From: Patella vulgata
Lineage: Eukaryota; Mollusca; Gastropoda; Patellidae
Direction of reading: 5' to 3'
DNA: 64,000 bases
Assembly (NCBI RefSeq): GCF_932274485.2
Contig: NC_065882.2
Location: 38,472,593-38,536,592 of the forward strand
Part shown: piece by piece, positions 33,651-44,777 of the stretch
Layout: each line of letters begins with the position of its first letter
Numbering within the stretch: the first letter of the stretch is position 1
Notes under the pieces: generated by a model
Database searches by the model: none
What the model was told of the DNA's origin: nothing
What the model saw: only the letters and a program-made list of their open reading frames with translations
Made by a program: the position numbers and the translations under genes

Positions 33651-36017
33651 TGGCGGGCCAGGTAAAAGTTCTACAACTAAACATTAATGACTGGTCCCCA
33701 GATGTGCTGAGCTGAGAAAATACATGACCCGCAACCTCAAAGATGTAATATGCCTCCAAGAAACCAAGCTACTACCAACCAAGAACGACATCTACTTGCC
33801 CGGATACACTTGTCAGAGAAGGGACAGACAAGGCAGCACGACACGTGGCGGCGGTCTTGCCATCTACGTCAGTGATAACTTAAATTATATTTCTGTTTCG
33901 CTGGACGTAGTGGAGCCTTTCTAGAAGCAATGGGCATAGCCATCACATTGAGCAATAATACAAAATTGACAATAGTGAATGTCTATGTACCCCCAGATGT
34001 CACGTGAAAACCAGTTGACTTCCAGTCACTTCTCGACCAGCTTCCGCAAGGCGAATTTGTGTTTTGCGGGGATTTCAACCCAAAACACGTCCTGTGGGGG
34101 TCACCGAGGAATGACTGTCGGGGGATAAGCCTATGCTCAATAATAGAAGAGAGCGACCTATGCGTACTGAACGACGAGAGCCCTACTTTTGTTGGAGGAA
34201 ATGCCCCACCTTCGCACCTAGATCTCACGATCTGTACGCTTGGTATTGCAAACCGCTGCAACTGGCAAGTACACGAAGATGAAACACTTGGCAGTGACCA
34301 TCTACTGATAGAACTCTGCATTCAGGCTGAAGCAACCTGGGAAGTCTATAACGGGAGACCCAATTGGAAAATGAAAGAAGCCGATTGGGCCAACTTCCGT
34401 GTAGGGTGCCTTTGTTGGAAGGAAGAAGATATCATCGATGCCAACATCGACGTGTACGCTGCCAACATCACAAGTTCTATTATAGGTGCCGCAAACGACT
34501 CCATTCCCAAGACTTCTGGTGGAAAACCAAGGATTAGAAAACCTTGGTGGTCACCAGAATGTCAGAAGGCGGTTAACGAAAGAAAGAAGGCACTTCGCCT
34601 CTGGAAACGCCACTACAATGAAGTCAACCACCAAAACTACCTGAAGTTGAAATATGCTGCAAGAGAAACCATCCAGAAGGCACAAAGTGGGCACTGGATG
34701 ACATTCTGTAATACATTGAATAAAAACATGCAAACGGGGGTCGTCTGGAGGAAGCTGAACGCCATGAAAGGGAAATGCAGATTATTCAACATACCAAACC
34801 TTGAAGATGGAGATCAGCACGTTACCAACGGCAAGGAAAAGGCATATCTACTTGCTAAAACATTTGCAGACGCAAGCAGAGATGAAAACCAATCACCAGA
34901 GTTTCTGAAGAGGAAGGAAATCTTTTACTCGCAGCACCCTTCATTAGTAATTGAATCTAATGAAGAGGCTGACCCAATCAACCTACCCTTCTCTGAGGAA
35001 GAGTTAAATAAGGCTCTTTCCCTCAAGATCGATAGTGCGGCTGGGGAGGACAAAGTAAAGTACTCAATGCTCAAACATCTGCCTAGAAACGCCATAACGA
35101 CACTACTAAACTTCTTCAACACGTCCTGGCTGTCAGGAGAGGTACCTAAAGAATGGCGGAAAGCAAACGTCATCCCTCTACTGAAACCGGGGAAAGAGAG
35201 GACAAAGGCAGAGTCCTATCGACCAGTAAGCTTGACATCCACACTATGCAAAACCTTGGAGACAATGGTTAACACCCGATTACAGTCCTATCTGGAGAGT
35301 AACCGACTGATCGACAATCAAAGAGGGTTCAGGAAAGGACGATCAACAATGGACCACCTGGTGGGACTACAACAAGTTATGCCGCAGGCACTCTTCTCGG
35401 GGTGCCTGTTATGTTTGGATAGACGGGCTGCTTTTTAAGTTGGGAAGTATCGGTATAACAGGCATAATGTTTCGGTGGATCAAAAGCTTTAGAAGGATAG
35501 AGCGATAGAAGGATACAGGTGAATGTTGGCAAATTCCTGAGTGCCGTGCAAACATTAGAAAATTGCACGCCTCAGGGGTCGGTCATCAGTCCCACCCTCT
35601 TCAATATCATGATCAATGACATACAGAAATCATCCTACCTCGATGCCAGAACTGACGTAGCTAAATTTGCTGATTACAGTACCATATGGAGGAAAGGGAG
35701 GAGCTTTTGTGAACTGTAAAAGAACATGCAAAAGGCCTTAGACAAATTCATGACATGGGCAAACGTCTGGGGATTTAAAGTCTCAGAGAAGAAAACGGTC
35801 GGTATGCTTGTGAGCAGGGATAGTGGGATAAGCAGAATGACTCTGTGTATGAACGGGAAAACCATCGAGTTTAAAGACCAAACCAAGTTCCTTGGCGTAA
35901 TCTTTGACCGAAGGCTGACCGCACATCGACTTGACTGTAGATAGATCCTCCAAAATCCTAAACTTAATGAGAAAAATAACGGGTAGCATGTGGGGTGCCT
36001 ATAGAGTTACATTAATG
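33651..36017 (+). pseudogene. I-like LINE ORF2, endonuclease and reverse transcriptase part
   Basis: It starts MAGQVKVLQLNIN at 33651, shifts frame near 33700 and again before 34059, then runs open to 35438. RT blocks visible: WRKANVIPLLKPGKE, ESYRPVSLTSTLCKTLE, NQRGFRKGRSTMDHL, then a small deletion around the first catalytic Asp block, TPQGSVISPTLFNIMINDI, and KFADYSTIW, where the family has FADD; the second Asp is Tyr. Stops near 35718 and 35940 and further shifts show it is dead. The fragment ends SMWGAYRVTLM at the insertion of the 788-bp element. Confidence 0.85.
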
Positions 36018-36805
36018 TAGGGTGACCCACCATAAATAAATATCTCCAAATATCTCGACAATTACGCCACAATATTTATATATATACCAAGCCTCAAATC
36101 AGTTTCACACAATTATTGTCACTAAATAAACGATCATGTTGTACTTAATAAGCTATGACCATAAATCATCTATAAATAATAGACTGAAAACTGGTTCCAA
36201 GTGTCGTCCATAACATCCTGACACTTTTGAGTAAAAGATAGGTTACGTGCCCTTGTTTTGAAATTAGTCTCGCTTAACCAGTCTATCGACCATTCTACGT
36301 CTGATTGACAGGTCGGGATAATCAAGACTACTTTTTTTACGAAACATAACAGAAAGCTAGAACAAGAAATTGAATTTAGAAATAAGCACATTAGCTAGCT
36401 CAACAATTGTTTTAAAAAGCTTGTAAAAGTAAAATGAAACTACTGCTAGTATCATGTTCCTGTCTAACCCGAGTGTTTCAGAGATATTATTTGTACTAAA
36501 CCAAAAGATGCCGCTCTTAACGGTACAGTTAATGATAAAGCGATTTAAAAAATGAAACGAACGTAATTTCTGAATCTGCTGTAATAACCAAGAAGCTTAA
36601 TTTTACTGCTATTCAAAATCGTCAACAATAAATTTTTTACGGCTGTAAAAGTTGATAGATTTGTAGAGAATTGCACGTGCCATGGCTATTTATAGTATCA
36701 TACTGTCAGAAAGTTGGTCTCGACACGGCGAATATGCACGCTTCAGTGGTAGTCTCGAACTATCAGCAGTGGACTGTATTTCTGTAGAGTGCATGGGTCA
36801 CCCTA
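36018..36805. mobile_element. Non-autonomous DNA transposon, 788 bp, inserted in the LINE
   Basis: Terminal inverted repeats TAGGGTGACCCA and TGGGTCACCCTA; 7-bp ATTAATG duplicated exactly at 36011-36017 and 36806-36812. No ORF. The TAGGG start suits hAT, which normally gives 8 bp; a 7-bp duplication also fits P-like elements. Removing it with one duplication rejoins the LINE frame. Confidence 0.9.
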
Positions 36806-36812
36806 ATTAATG

Positions 36813-38177
36813 ATGGTGTATCGTGCTCTAATACGCTCTGTATTAGACTACGGTTCTTTGGCCTTCATGAACTGCGTGTCAAAACTCTTAAGTAAGCTTG
36901 ACACCATCCAATACAAAGCTCTGTGTATTGCGACTGGCGTAGGGCTTGGGACTAGGAGAGAGGCATTACTACAGGAAGCCAGGGATTTGCCCCTATCCCT
37001 AAAAAGAAAAGAACTAGCGACAAGGTATTGGGCCAAGATCTCGCAACTGAGAGAAAGATCCCCTAGTTTTGTCAGTCTACAAAAGACAAGATATGTGAGA
37101 GATCCTAGAAAGAAAAGCTTTGGCCAGGGTATCAGGGAAACAATCAAGGAACTGCGACTGGGGGAGCTTGTGATAAATGAACACCACCACCCAGCAATCG
37201 GCCCTTGGACGCTCCCTATACCGCTGGTCAATCTAGATCTACTACAGAAAACCGACAAGAAAAACAACCACCCTGCTGCACGTGCTTTCTCTCTAGAACA
37301 CCTGGAAGACAACTGGCCGTCTGATGACTGGGACCATGTGTACACGGATGGCTCACGCAACCCTGAAAGGGGCACAAGCTCGTTTGGAATATATCTGCCA
37401 AACGGGGAACAGGGAATAAGCAGGAAACTGCCCAATAACTGTTCGGTGTACACTGCAGAGCTTGTGGCCATTTGTGACGCTATATCATGGATCTCCCATC
37501 AAAAGACTAGTAAGTTCGTCATTCCAAGCGACTCTCTGAGCAGTCTGATTTCAATCCAAAATGACAACTCGGACTCAAGACCAGAAGTCATTTTGGAAAT
37601 CAGGCAGCTGTACCAGAGGGTCCTAGAGAAGGGAAGCAAATTAGAGCTTGTGTGGATTCCATCACATGTCAACATTAGAAGAAACGAGGAGGGAGATCGA
37701 CTCGCCAACGAAGGTCTCAAGGGCACAGCACCACTCCGCGCCATAGACTACAGCACCACGGAAATCTACAGTATGGTTAAAAGACAGGTCAATTCATTCT
37801 GGGAATTAAAACTCGTTGAACTTGACACATACAGATTCCGACTGGATGACAAAATCTACACGAAGACAGCGATCAATCACCCTAGAAGAGATATATGCAG
37901 ACTTATATCGAAACTAAGGGTGAAAGAGCAGCTGCAAGACTACAAACACCAAGTCATCATCTGTGAGTGCGGAGACGAATGTACCACCAACCACATCCTG
38001 GTAGACTGCGAGGTATACAAGGAGGAGAGAAGGGAACTAGTGAGAATGATGGAGACTAACAACATGCCATTCAACACTAAGAACTTACTGTTCCCGAGAC
38101 CAGATCTGAAACTGCAAATCTTCGAACAAATCCACGCCTTAATGGACACAGTTGGACTAAGTAGAATAGTGAAGTAA
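36813..38177 (+). pseudogene. I-like LINE ORF2, thumb and RNase H part
   Basis: This is the continuation beyond the insertion: YRALIRSVLDYGS (RT-proximal block) joins directly to the upstream part through one copy of the 7-bp duplication. It is open for about 455 codons to TAA at 38175. RNase H residues are visible: VYTDGSRNPERG (first Asp), YTAELVAICDAI (Glu) and IPSDSLSSLISI (Asp), with the last block WIPSHVNIRRNEEGDRLAN containing His and Asp. The zinc-like CxCx4CxxxHxxxxC follows. Unlike the first part, this half has no internal stop. Confidence 0.87.
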
Positions 38178-38668
38178 GAGGGGGCCACGCTTAGACGGGC
38201 TTGGCATCTAAACACTAAACTACATAGGGGATTTATATCAAACTGACAGGATAGTGGATAAGGGAGAGTCACGATCAGACGGACTCGGCATCTAAACACT
38301 ATTCCGGCAAAAAATAGTCATCAATCCTACAGAGTGGGATAGGGGAGTAAGGGGAGGTCACGATAAGACTGGCCTGGCACCTAAACACAAATCCCATAAA
38401 GATGACATCTACCAAGCTAGCAGGATAGTGGAGTAAGGGGAGTTACGGTCAGACGGACTCAGGACCTAAACACTATTCCGCAAAAGAAACAGATACCAAA
38501 CCCATAGAGGGGGATTGTGGAGTAAGGGGGGGTCACGATAAGACGGGCCTGGCACCTAAACACTAATCCCACAACTAAGACATCTACCAATCCAGAAGCA
38601 GAAGAAAACATCTACCAAACGATATGTTTTTTACTAAATAAAGGGAAGAACTTCCCACAAAACCCAAT

Positions 38669-38805
38669 CCATGGCCTAAGGCCGAAAATGGAAAGATTGC
38701 AAAATCATATTCTAAAAACAGGAAGCAGCTTCGGCTCTCCTATTTATTGTCTGCGATATCACTTATGTGGAAGCAGACGTAAAACACCAGGATACTACTA
38801 CTTGT
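38669..38805. repeat. Interspersed repeat H, uninterrupted copy
   Basis: CCATGGCCTAAGGCCGAAAA, GATTGCAAAATCATATTCTA, CTCCTATTTATTGTCTGCGA and GTGGAAGCAGACGTAAAACA match 6150-6450 without its SINE, which makes this the paralogous empty site for that SINE. Confidence 0.7.
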
Positions 38806-38899
38806 ATTACTGTATTAGCTTGTGTTATAGTTTATTGATGTTTTGAAAGTAAACTATATGCATACTTTCAGCGCTAAAAACCCTGTTCTAAACGATACC

Positions 38900-39426
38900 A
38901 AATTCCTAGTGTAGTGAGTCCACAACCTTGATATACCATATTTTACACTATTTGCATACAAGGGGCGGCCATTTTGTCCCGCAGTTTTGGTCAAACGTTT
39001 TTTTAAATCGGATAAAAATTGTGACCTCTAGGGGGACCACAAGCTAAAAACGCGATTTCTTTGTACAATCAGGGGCCATAACTCAGCAAGTTACAATACA
39101 ATATGCGCAAATATCGAAAAGAAACAAGATATTTGGGTTATAAACATGCATATCAAATTTCATAAAAATCGGATCAAAATTGTGACCTCTAGAGTGTCTA
39201 CAAGCTAAAAACTTGATATTTCGTACAATCAGGGGCCATAATCCATGAGGTTTTGGTCCGATACATGGGAATATCGAAAGGAACCAAGATCTTTGGGAAA
39301 TAGACCTATATTTCAAGTTTCGTCAAAATCGGATAAAAATTGTGACCTGTAGAGTGTCCACAAACAAATTGTGGACGGACAGGGGCGACAAGATTATATG
39401 TCCACATGAAAATGTGGGCGTATAAA
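38900..39426 (+). repeat. Satellite family C, partial module with right end
   Basis: About three monomers end in TTGTGGACGGACAGGGGCGA and the hairpin CCACATGAAAATGTGGGCGTAT, immediately (88 bp) downstream of the donor site of the MRLC exon at 39514. No left end. Confidence 0.8.
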
Positions 39427-39513
39427 AAAGAAACTCATCAAATCACTGGAATAATAATGCCTACAGCTTGCAGTTGCAAGATTATATAATTTATACAGAG
39501 AAATAATTATTAC

Positions 39514-39675
39514 CAGTTCCTTCTTCATCAAAACAAGCAAAGGCATTCTTAATGACATCTTCTGGATCTGTACCATTTAATTTCTCACCAAACATTGTTA
39601 AAAACATAGTAAAATTAATAGGACCTGGAGCAGCATTCATCATTTCATCCAAATATTGTTCTGTTGGATTTTTAC
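39514..39675 (-). CDS. MRLC: Myosin regulatory light chain, internal exon (about residues 62-115)
   Basis: On the minus strand this 162-bp exon lies between a consensus acceptor (T-rich tract then CAG) and a donor GTAATA. It begins in phase 1 (the Gly codon is split) and ends one base into another Gly codon. It translates without interruption to [35 protein letters not shown], then [20 protein letters not shown]. This is the middle of the non-muscle/smooth-muscle type regulatory light chain (MYL9/MYL12, spaghetti-squash orthologue): EF-hand 2 region and the start of EF-hand 3. In the family this calmodulin-like subunit binds the IQ motif of the myosin II neck and controls motor activity through phosphorylation near its N-terminus, which is not in this exon. 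The N-terminal exon (DQNRDGFID region) was not found between here and the right edge. The only alternative is another EF-hand light chain, but the match to non-muscle MRLC is nearly residue for residue. Confidence 0.93.
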
Positions 39676-39842
39676 CTGAAAAAATTCATGATTGTTGAAT
39701 TCAATATGTTTTTAACTGATCACATTTCTGGAAGTCCATTTATGATTAATTGATTATAAATAGTATTCACTAGGGACCGGGTATCGTCCAGATTTTACGA
39801 AAAAAGGAAAGAAACTACGATTATCATCTAGAATTTAATGCA
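39676..39842. other. Short spacer right of the exon
   Basis: Polypyrimidine/acceptor region of the upstream MRLC intron, then unassigned sequence. Confidence 0.4.
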
Positions 39843-40865
39843 CGTATCCAGCTGATAGATTGCCGTCAAGAATGTGTTTAATGCACGTATCCAGCTGATA
39901 GATTGCCGTCAAGATTCATCAAAAACCACCCAGTTTGTGCTACCGTGTAGATTAAGAAACGCCGTTTGCTTTTGACATCGATAGTCTGCTTTACGACCGT
40001 CCAGTTTCTCAGGATGTTTTTTAAAAATGAACACTACCATTTAGATTTGAAAAGGGTTTAGTTTTTAGACAAGGCCTTTATTTTCCCGGACGTTGTCAAG
40101 AAATGAACAGATTGTTTAATTACTTAAGGTGTTTAGATTTTACGCCAAATTACCACTTTATTGAGAGCCGTCTAGTAACTTACGGGTGAGTATTAATGTA
40201 ATGCCGTTTACTTTTCATGTCTTGTAATTAGTTTGCCCAGTGTCATCTAGAAAACTTAAGGCATTTGTTTTTGTGTGAAATATTTAATTTCTGTCTCCCA
40301 ATTTTAAAAACTATGTTCAGATTTAAAATCTGAGTATAGTGTCTAAAACTCTCGAATGAATTGCATATTTGTTGAATATCGTCCATTCTTCGGTATTGCC
40401 GACGTCCATTGGGAAAAGTCGATTTACAATGAATTGACAATTTTCCCGGCGTAGATAAAACTCAATTTTTTGGTATTTAGTTACAATCTTGTTACTTATA
40501 ATCTTGTTTTCTGGGTTATTTACCCACTTCCGTAATTAATAACAAGAGAAAAATCGAAATTGCCCGTACATTCCCTTGTTTTTATTCATTCTATACTTAA
40601 TAAAAACATGGTAATGCACTGACGTCCATTCTTCAGCATTGCCGACATCCATTGGGAAAATTCGATTTACAATGAATTGACAATTTTCCCGGCGTAGATA
40701 AAACTCAATTTTTTGGTATTTAGTTACAATCTTGTTACTTATAATCTTGTTTTCTGGGTTATTTACCCACTTCTGCAATTAATAACAACAAGAGAAAAAT
40801 CGAAATTGCCTGTACATTCCCTTGTTTTTATTCATTCTATACTTAATAAAAACATGGTAATGCAC

Positions 40866-42013
40866 CAGACCTGTCAACTCTACCACATCACGCGGTAAAG
40901 TGCCGCGAAAAGGCCTCATGTACCGCTCTACTGCGCGGTAATAGATTTCTACCGCATTTTCAAAAAAAGAGTTTTTTAATTTACTCGTCAAAACTATGGA
41001 ACTAAGGGAAGCAACTCTCTGCATGTAAACAATAAAGATCACGACTTTCAGTTATCAACATCGATTTGGGACATTATAAGGTGTAATTTAGTTAAGAGAT
41101 TTGTTCTCAAATTCTTTTCAATCTATTTTAGAGTTAATAAAGCGGATATAATTATTGGCATCTGTTCCAAATACGTAGCGATGGTAACGATAAACTAAAC
41201 AAATAGCGACCAATTTACGGCAGCAATGGCTGACATTTTCGTTTGCGCGCGTACGTACAGAGCTTCTAATACAATACTTGGAATGCAACACAACCTGGAA
41301 CTTTAATTTCAAGATGGAATACGTCTCGCCGATTCTGACTTACATGGAATGCTCTCTGGAATAAATGTAAAAGCAGATTTACGGAATCACAGGAGAAAAA
41401 ATCACGGTACATTGAGAGGATAATCGCCATGGATGAGGGGCATGATTATTTATATCGATACCAATATTTCGTCGTTAGCCGTTATGCAAAACTAATTTTT
41501 TACGCCTGCCCCCCTCCTCTATTCCTAATGTAGAAATACTATAGAATCTAATAAGCACACCAATTATCTTACATGAAACAATATTGACAAAAACTAGCGG
41601 AATGGGGAATGGGGAACACGCGTCACAAACCATTGATATTTTTAAAATCATGCTAAGTTAAACCAAAAGAAAAGTGGTACTTCCAGTACAACTGAACTGG
41701 TAATTTTAATTATTTTTTTAAATTACAAATTATTTCTTTCTGTAGGCTACATATTCAATTTTGGTTTAATTTTTACATAAAATTTTTTAGATATGGTTAC
41801 CATTGCTTGTGTATATTTTATCTATCTATTACCCATTGCATTTAATGCAATTTTTTTATTGTTGGGCCTGCAGTTCAGTTTTTCATTTCTAAATTAATTA
41901 CCCTTGGAAGTGCGAATTTACGCGTTTTTGGAAATCTACTGCCAAATCGTGGTTTCTACTGCATTTTTTACACTACCCTACTGCATTTCAACTTTGAGGG
42001 GTTGACGGGTCTG
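40866..42013. mobile_element. hAT-like non-autonomous element, 1,148 bp, 8-bp target duplication
   Basis: Ends CAGACCTGTCAAC and GTTGACGGGTCTG (one mismatch) with TAATGCAC duplicated exactly at 40858-40865 and 42014-42021, the 8-bp duplication and CAG start expected of hAT. Subterminal CTACCGCATTT/CTACTGCATTT repeats lie near both ends. There is no transposase ORF. It split a copy of the foldback hairpin (GGTAATGCAC before, TGACTTTTTCTC after). Confidence 0.9.
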
Positions 42014-42021
42014 TAATGCAC

Positions 42022-43139
42022 TGACTTTTTCTCATGTTCTCTTATCTAGTGACAGTCAATATATTTTTTTCAATTGTCAGATATATGCTAGTCAAGTCGT
42101 CCACACAAAAAATCTGGTTAAGTCATCCACGTTGCATTGGTTGACTTGCTCACACGACTTTGTTTAATTTCAGGATGTAGAATAAGTCGTCCACACGACA
42201 TTGTGTAAATGTTAGGGACGCAGAAATATTCATAGTCAGTATAATATGAGTGTTTGATATAAGTATAATTTTCTTTACGCCATGTGGCAGATTCGCCAAT
42301 CTACAGCGCTCGCATTTAGAAATAACAAACAACAAAATAAATCACTTTATTCAATAACAGTTTCATTAATAAATAACGTCACTACACAGCAACTAAACGA
42401 CTCACCTCTATAGTCCCGGTACAATTTTCTTCCCCAGTTCATATAATTCCTATTTTATAAATATTTTATCGAGAATAGTGTCCAACGTCTTCCTTTGCAT
42501 ACGCTTTAGCTTATTTTCCGAACACGCCAATTCTCGGCACCAATTTCACAAAAAGTACATCGCCTACAATCGAGCAATCCTCAATGCAAAACTTTCAACT
42601 TGTAATATAGTCCCTTTCCTGCAGGTTGGTTTCACTATAACAGAATTGCCCTGTGGCTGTGATATAACAGATCAAAGAATAAAACTGCACGTAGTCACTT
42701 TTTCGACACGTGTTATCTTCAGCTGGTCAGATTACCTGGCATCTCAAATAACCTAACGTTAAAAGAAGGCATGCAGTGTCCGCCTTACAACAGGTTCCAT
42801 TCATTTATGATTTATTTTATAATTTATTACTCTATTCTAAATTGATTCTTATACAGATTTCTTATATTTAGTTCCATTTCGTGTGTGGAAATTAAATCAA
42901 CGATTAGTTTTAAAATTAATTATGGTGCCGAAATAATATCAATCCAGTTGTATTTTGGTGAGTGATTAAGCTGTCAATATGTAATTGTAAAATACCTTTT
43001 ATTTATTTATTTATTCTTCTTCTTCTTAGTTAGTTGTATTTTACGTCCGCTTCCACCAAGGTGATATCGCAGACAAACCTTTTATTTATCCATCTAATAA
43101 TTTATATTCAGATTTCATGTCTAAACATTAAAATCATAA
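42022..43139. other. Interior of the inverted-repeat structure, mostly unassigned
   Basis: 42022-42085 continues the foldback element interrupted by the hAT insertion (TTATCTAGTGACAGTCAAT). 42089-42210 has three AAGTCGTCCACAC-type repeats. 42610-42690 (ATAACAGATCAAAGAATAAA) has an inverted relative near 47006. No gene seen; a 92-codon frame at 42478 lacks motifs. Confidence 0.45.
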
Positions 43140-43258
43140 TGCCAATTAACAAACAATACGAGTATACTTTATTAGAAAAACATCGGTGAAGTATTCTAAA
43201 AATCTAAAATCATAACAGCAATTAAATAACAATACCAATATACTTCACTACAAAAACA
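43140..43258 (-). repeat. Repeat family G, inverted copy
   Basis: Reverse complement of the ~75-bp units at 23635-23830 (AACAATACGAGTATACTTTA, CTAAAATCATAACAGCAATT). Confidence 0.65.
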
Positions 43259-43289
43259 TGTGTCTGGATTAGGGGATTAATTAAACAAT

Positions 43290-43610
43290 AGATAGTGGCC
43301 ATTCAAAGAATCTAACGACAGACATTTATGACTGTTGTATATTCCATGCGATGGTGGTGTAATTACACGTCTGTGAGCGATATGGCTTCAGACGGAACTG
43401 AGACAGGTGGCTAGAATTTGTTTATATAAGCAGACGATCATTCAAAGAATATAATCTAAATTGTAATGACGAGCATTTATAACTGTATATTCCAAGCGAC
43501 GGCATAGGCTATGGTTTTTGATGGAACAGAGACAGCTAGGACGTGGCTGGAATTTGTCATTTATAAAACAATAGTAGTAGGTCATTCAAAGAATATAATC
43601 TGATATCGCC
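43290..43610. repeat. ~142-bp degenerate tandem repeat, 2.3 units
   Basis: CATTCAAAGAATATAATCT recurs at 43298, 43439 and 43583, with CATTTATAACTGTATATTCC and GGAACAGAGACAG in each unit. Confidence 0.65.
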
Positions 43611-44104
43611 GATTAAATTTTGAACTTTTGTGTAAATATGTTTTTATATTTTGTGTTTGTAAACAAGACGCGGATTATGTTTTAGACTTGAATGTGAGGT
43701 ATCCCGATTTTAGTGTGCAAACTGATAAGTGTTTTGTGTGCAATATATGTGTATATAGTTTGTAGAGGAACTTTCCATGTATTTGGATATTAAATATTAT
43801 AATGACCCTGCTTGTTTTGCTTTTGTTTTTTGATTAGAAATACTCGATTTTATTGTGACAAGACTAATTATAAATTAGATACGCTTTGCGGTTCTTGCCC
43901 GTTTCAATGGGGGAACACCGTACCTACAATTGTTAACAATTCCCCTCCTTCGGTATTTTTTCAACATTCCCAAGGGGTGGGGATACAAAAATAAATGTTG
44001 GTGAAAATAGTCCCGCAAAGACGCCTAGATAAATGACGAAAATGATGTTTCATTTGTGGCTGAAACGAGAACTGCACACATTAATATGTAAATTCACAAA
44101 TACA
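43611..44104. other. Spacer without recognised features
   Basis: AT-rich; nothing recognised. Confidence 0.35.
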
Positions 44105-44777
44105 TTTGTTATTAATTGCGGAAGCAGGTAAATAACCCAGAAAGCAAGATTATAAGTAACAACATATACGTCCATTGTTTTGTTAATTTCTAATAAATAA
44201 AATGCAAGTTTTATCTACGCCGGGAAAATTGTCAATTCATTGTAAATCGACTTTTCCTAACGGACGTCAGCAATACCGAAGAATAGACGATGTTCAACAA
44301 ATATGCAGTTCATTTGAGAATTTTAGAACATAGTTTCTAATATTGGGAGATAGAAATTAAATATTTCACACAAAAACAAACGCCTTAAGTTTTCTAGATG
44401 ACACTGGGCAAATTAATTACAAGACATGAAAAGTAAACGGCATTGCATTACTACTCACCCGTAAGTTACTAGACTGCTCTCAGTAAAGTGGTAATTTGGC
44501 TAAAATCTAAACGCCATAAGTAATTAAACACTGTGTTCATTTCTTGACAACGTCAGGGAAAATAAAGGCCTTGTCTAAAAACTAAACCCCTTTCAAATCT
44601 AAATGGAGTGTTCATTTCTAAAAAACATCTCGAGAAACTGGACAGTGGTAAAGCAGACGATCGATGTCAAAAGTAAACGGTGTTTCTTAATCTACACGGT
44701 AGCACAAACTGGGTGGTTTTTGGTGAATCTTAACAGCATTTAACACATTCTTGACGCCAATCTATTAGCTGGATACA

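Larger units (their letters stand above)
33594..38640 (+). mobile_element. I-superfamily LINE (endonuclease, RT, RNase H), broken, ~5 kb
   Basis: Domains in order: APE-type endonuclease (33651-34330; VICLQETKL, FCGDFNPKHVLWGS, GSDHLLIELCI), reverse transcriptase (~34960-36020), RNase H (37335-37700) and a C-terminal CECGDECTTNHILVDC zinc-like motif (37960-38012). RNase H in the same protein points to the I/Nimb group. No ORF1 is seen. The 3' UTR (38180-38580) has about five ~85-bp repeats around GACGGGCCTGGCACCTAAAC. A 788-bp DNA element interrupts it. Left boundary is where family F stops; right boundary is approximate. Confidence 0.88.
5220..39513 (-). other. MRLC: Giant intron of the MRLC gene (34.3 kb)
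   Basis: The interval between the two compatible splice sites is 34,294 bp. Its phase is 1. It contains most of the mobile elements listed below, in both orientations, and no further host exon that I could recognise. Flanking introns are also long: no MRLC exon was found in the 24.3 kb to the right or the 5.1 kb to the left. The boundaries rest on the splice consensus and on the uninterrupted reading frame across the junction; no transcript evidence is available here. Confidence 0.85.
39843..44777. mobile_element. Large inverted-repeat (foldback-like) structure, 4.9 kb
   Basis: Left arm 39843-40548 is the reverse complement of right arm 44105-44777, diverged but continuous (landmarks GTATCCAGCTGATAGATTGC, CAAAAACCACCCAGTTTGTG, AACTTACGGGTGAG, AATTGTCAATTCATTGTAAA on one or other strand). 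A 243-bp duplication (40383 and 40626) extends the left arm inward, and the hairpin of the 4144-4871 element appears twice next to it. No polymerase, transposase or other coding sequence is inside. Outer ends and target duplication could not be fixed, so it could be a transposon with long TIRs or an inverted duplication. Confidence 0.7.

Noticed and set aside
36848-37471. 207-codon minus-strand ORF
   Set aside because: It is antisense to the RNase H half of the I-like LINE.
42478-42756. 92-codon ORF as a host exon
   Set aside because: No recognisable domain, no acceptor/donor pair that extends a protein, and it lies inside the inverted-repeat structure.
39843-44777. Polinton/Maverick on account of long inverted repeats
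   Set aside because: It is far too short and contains no polymerase B, integrase, protease or capsid-like coding sequence.
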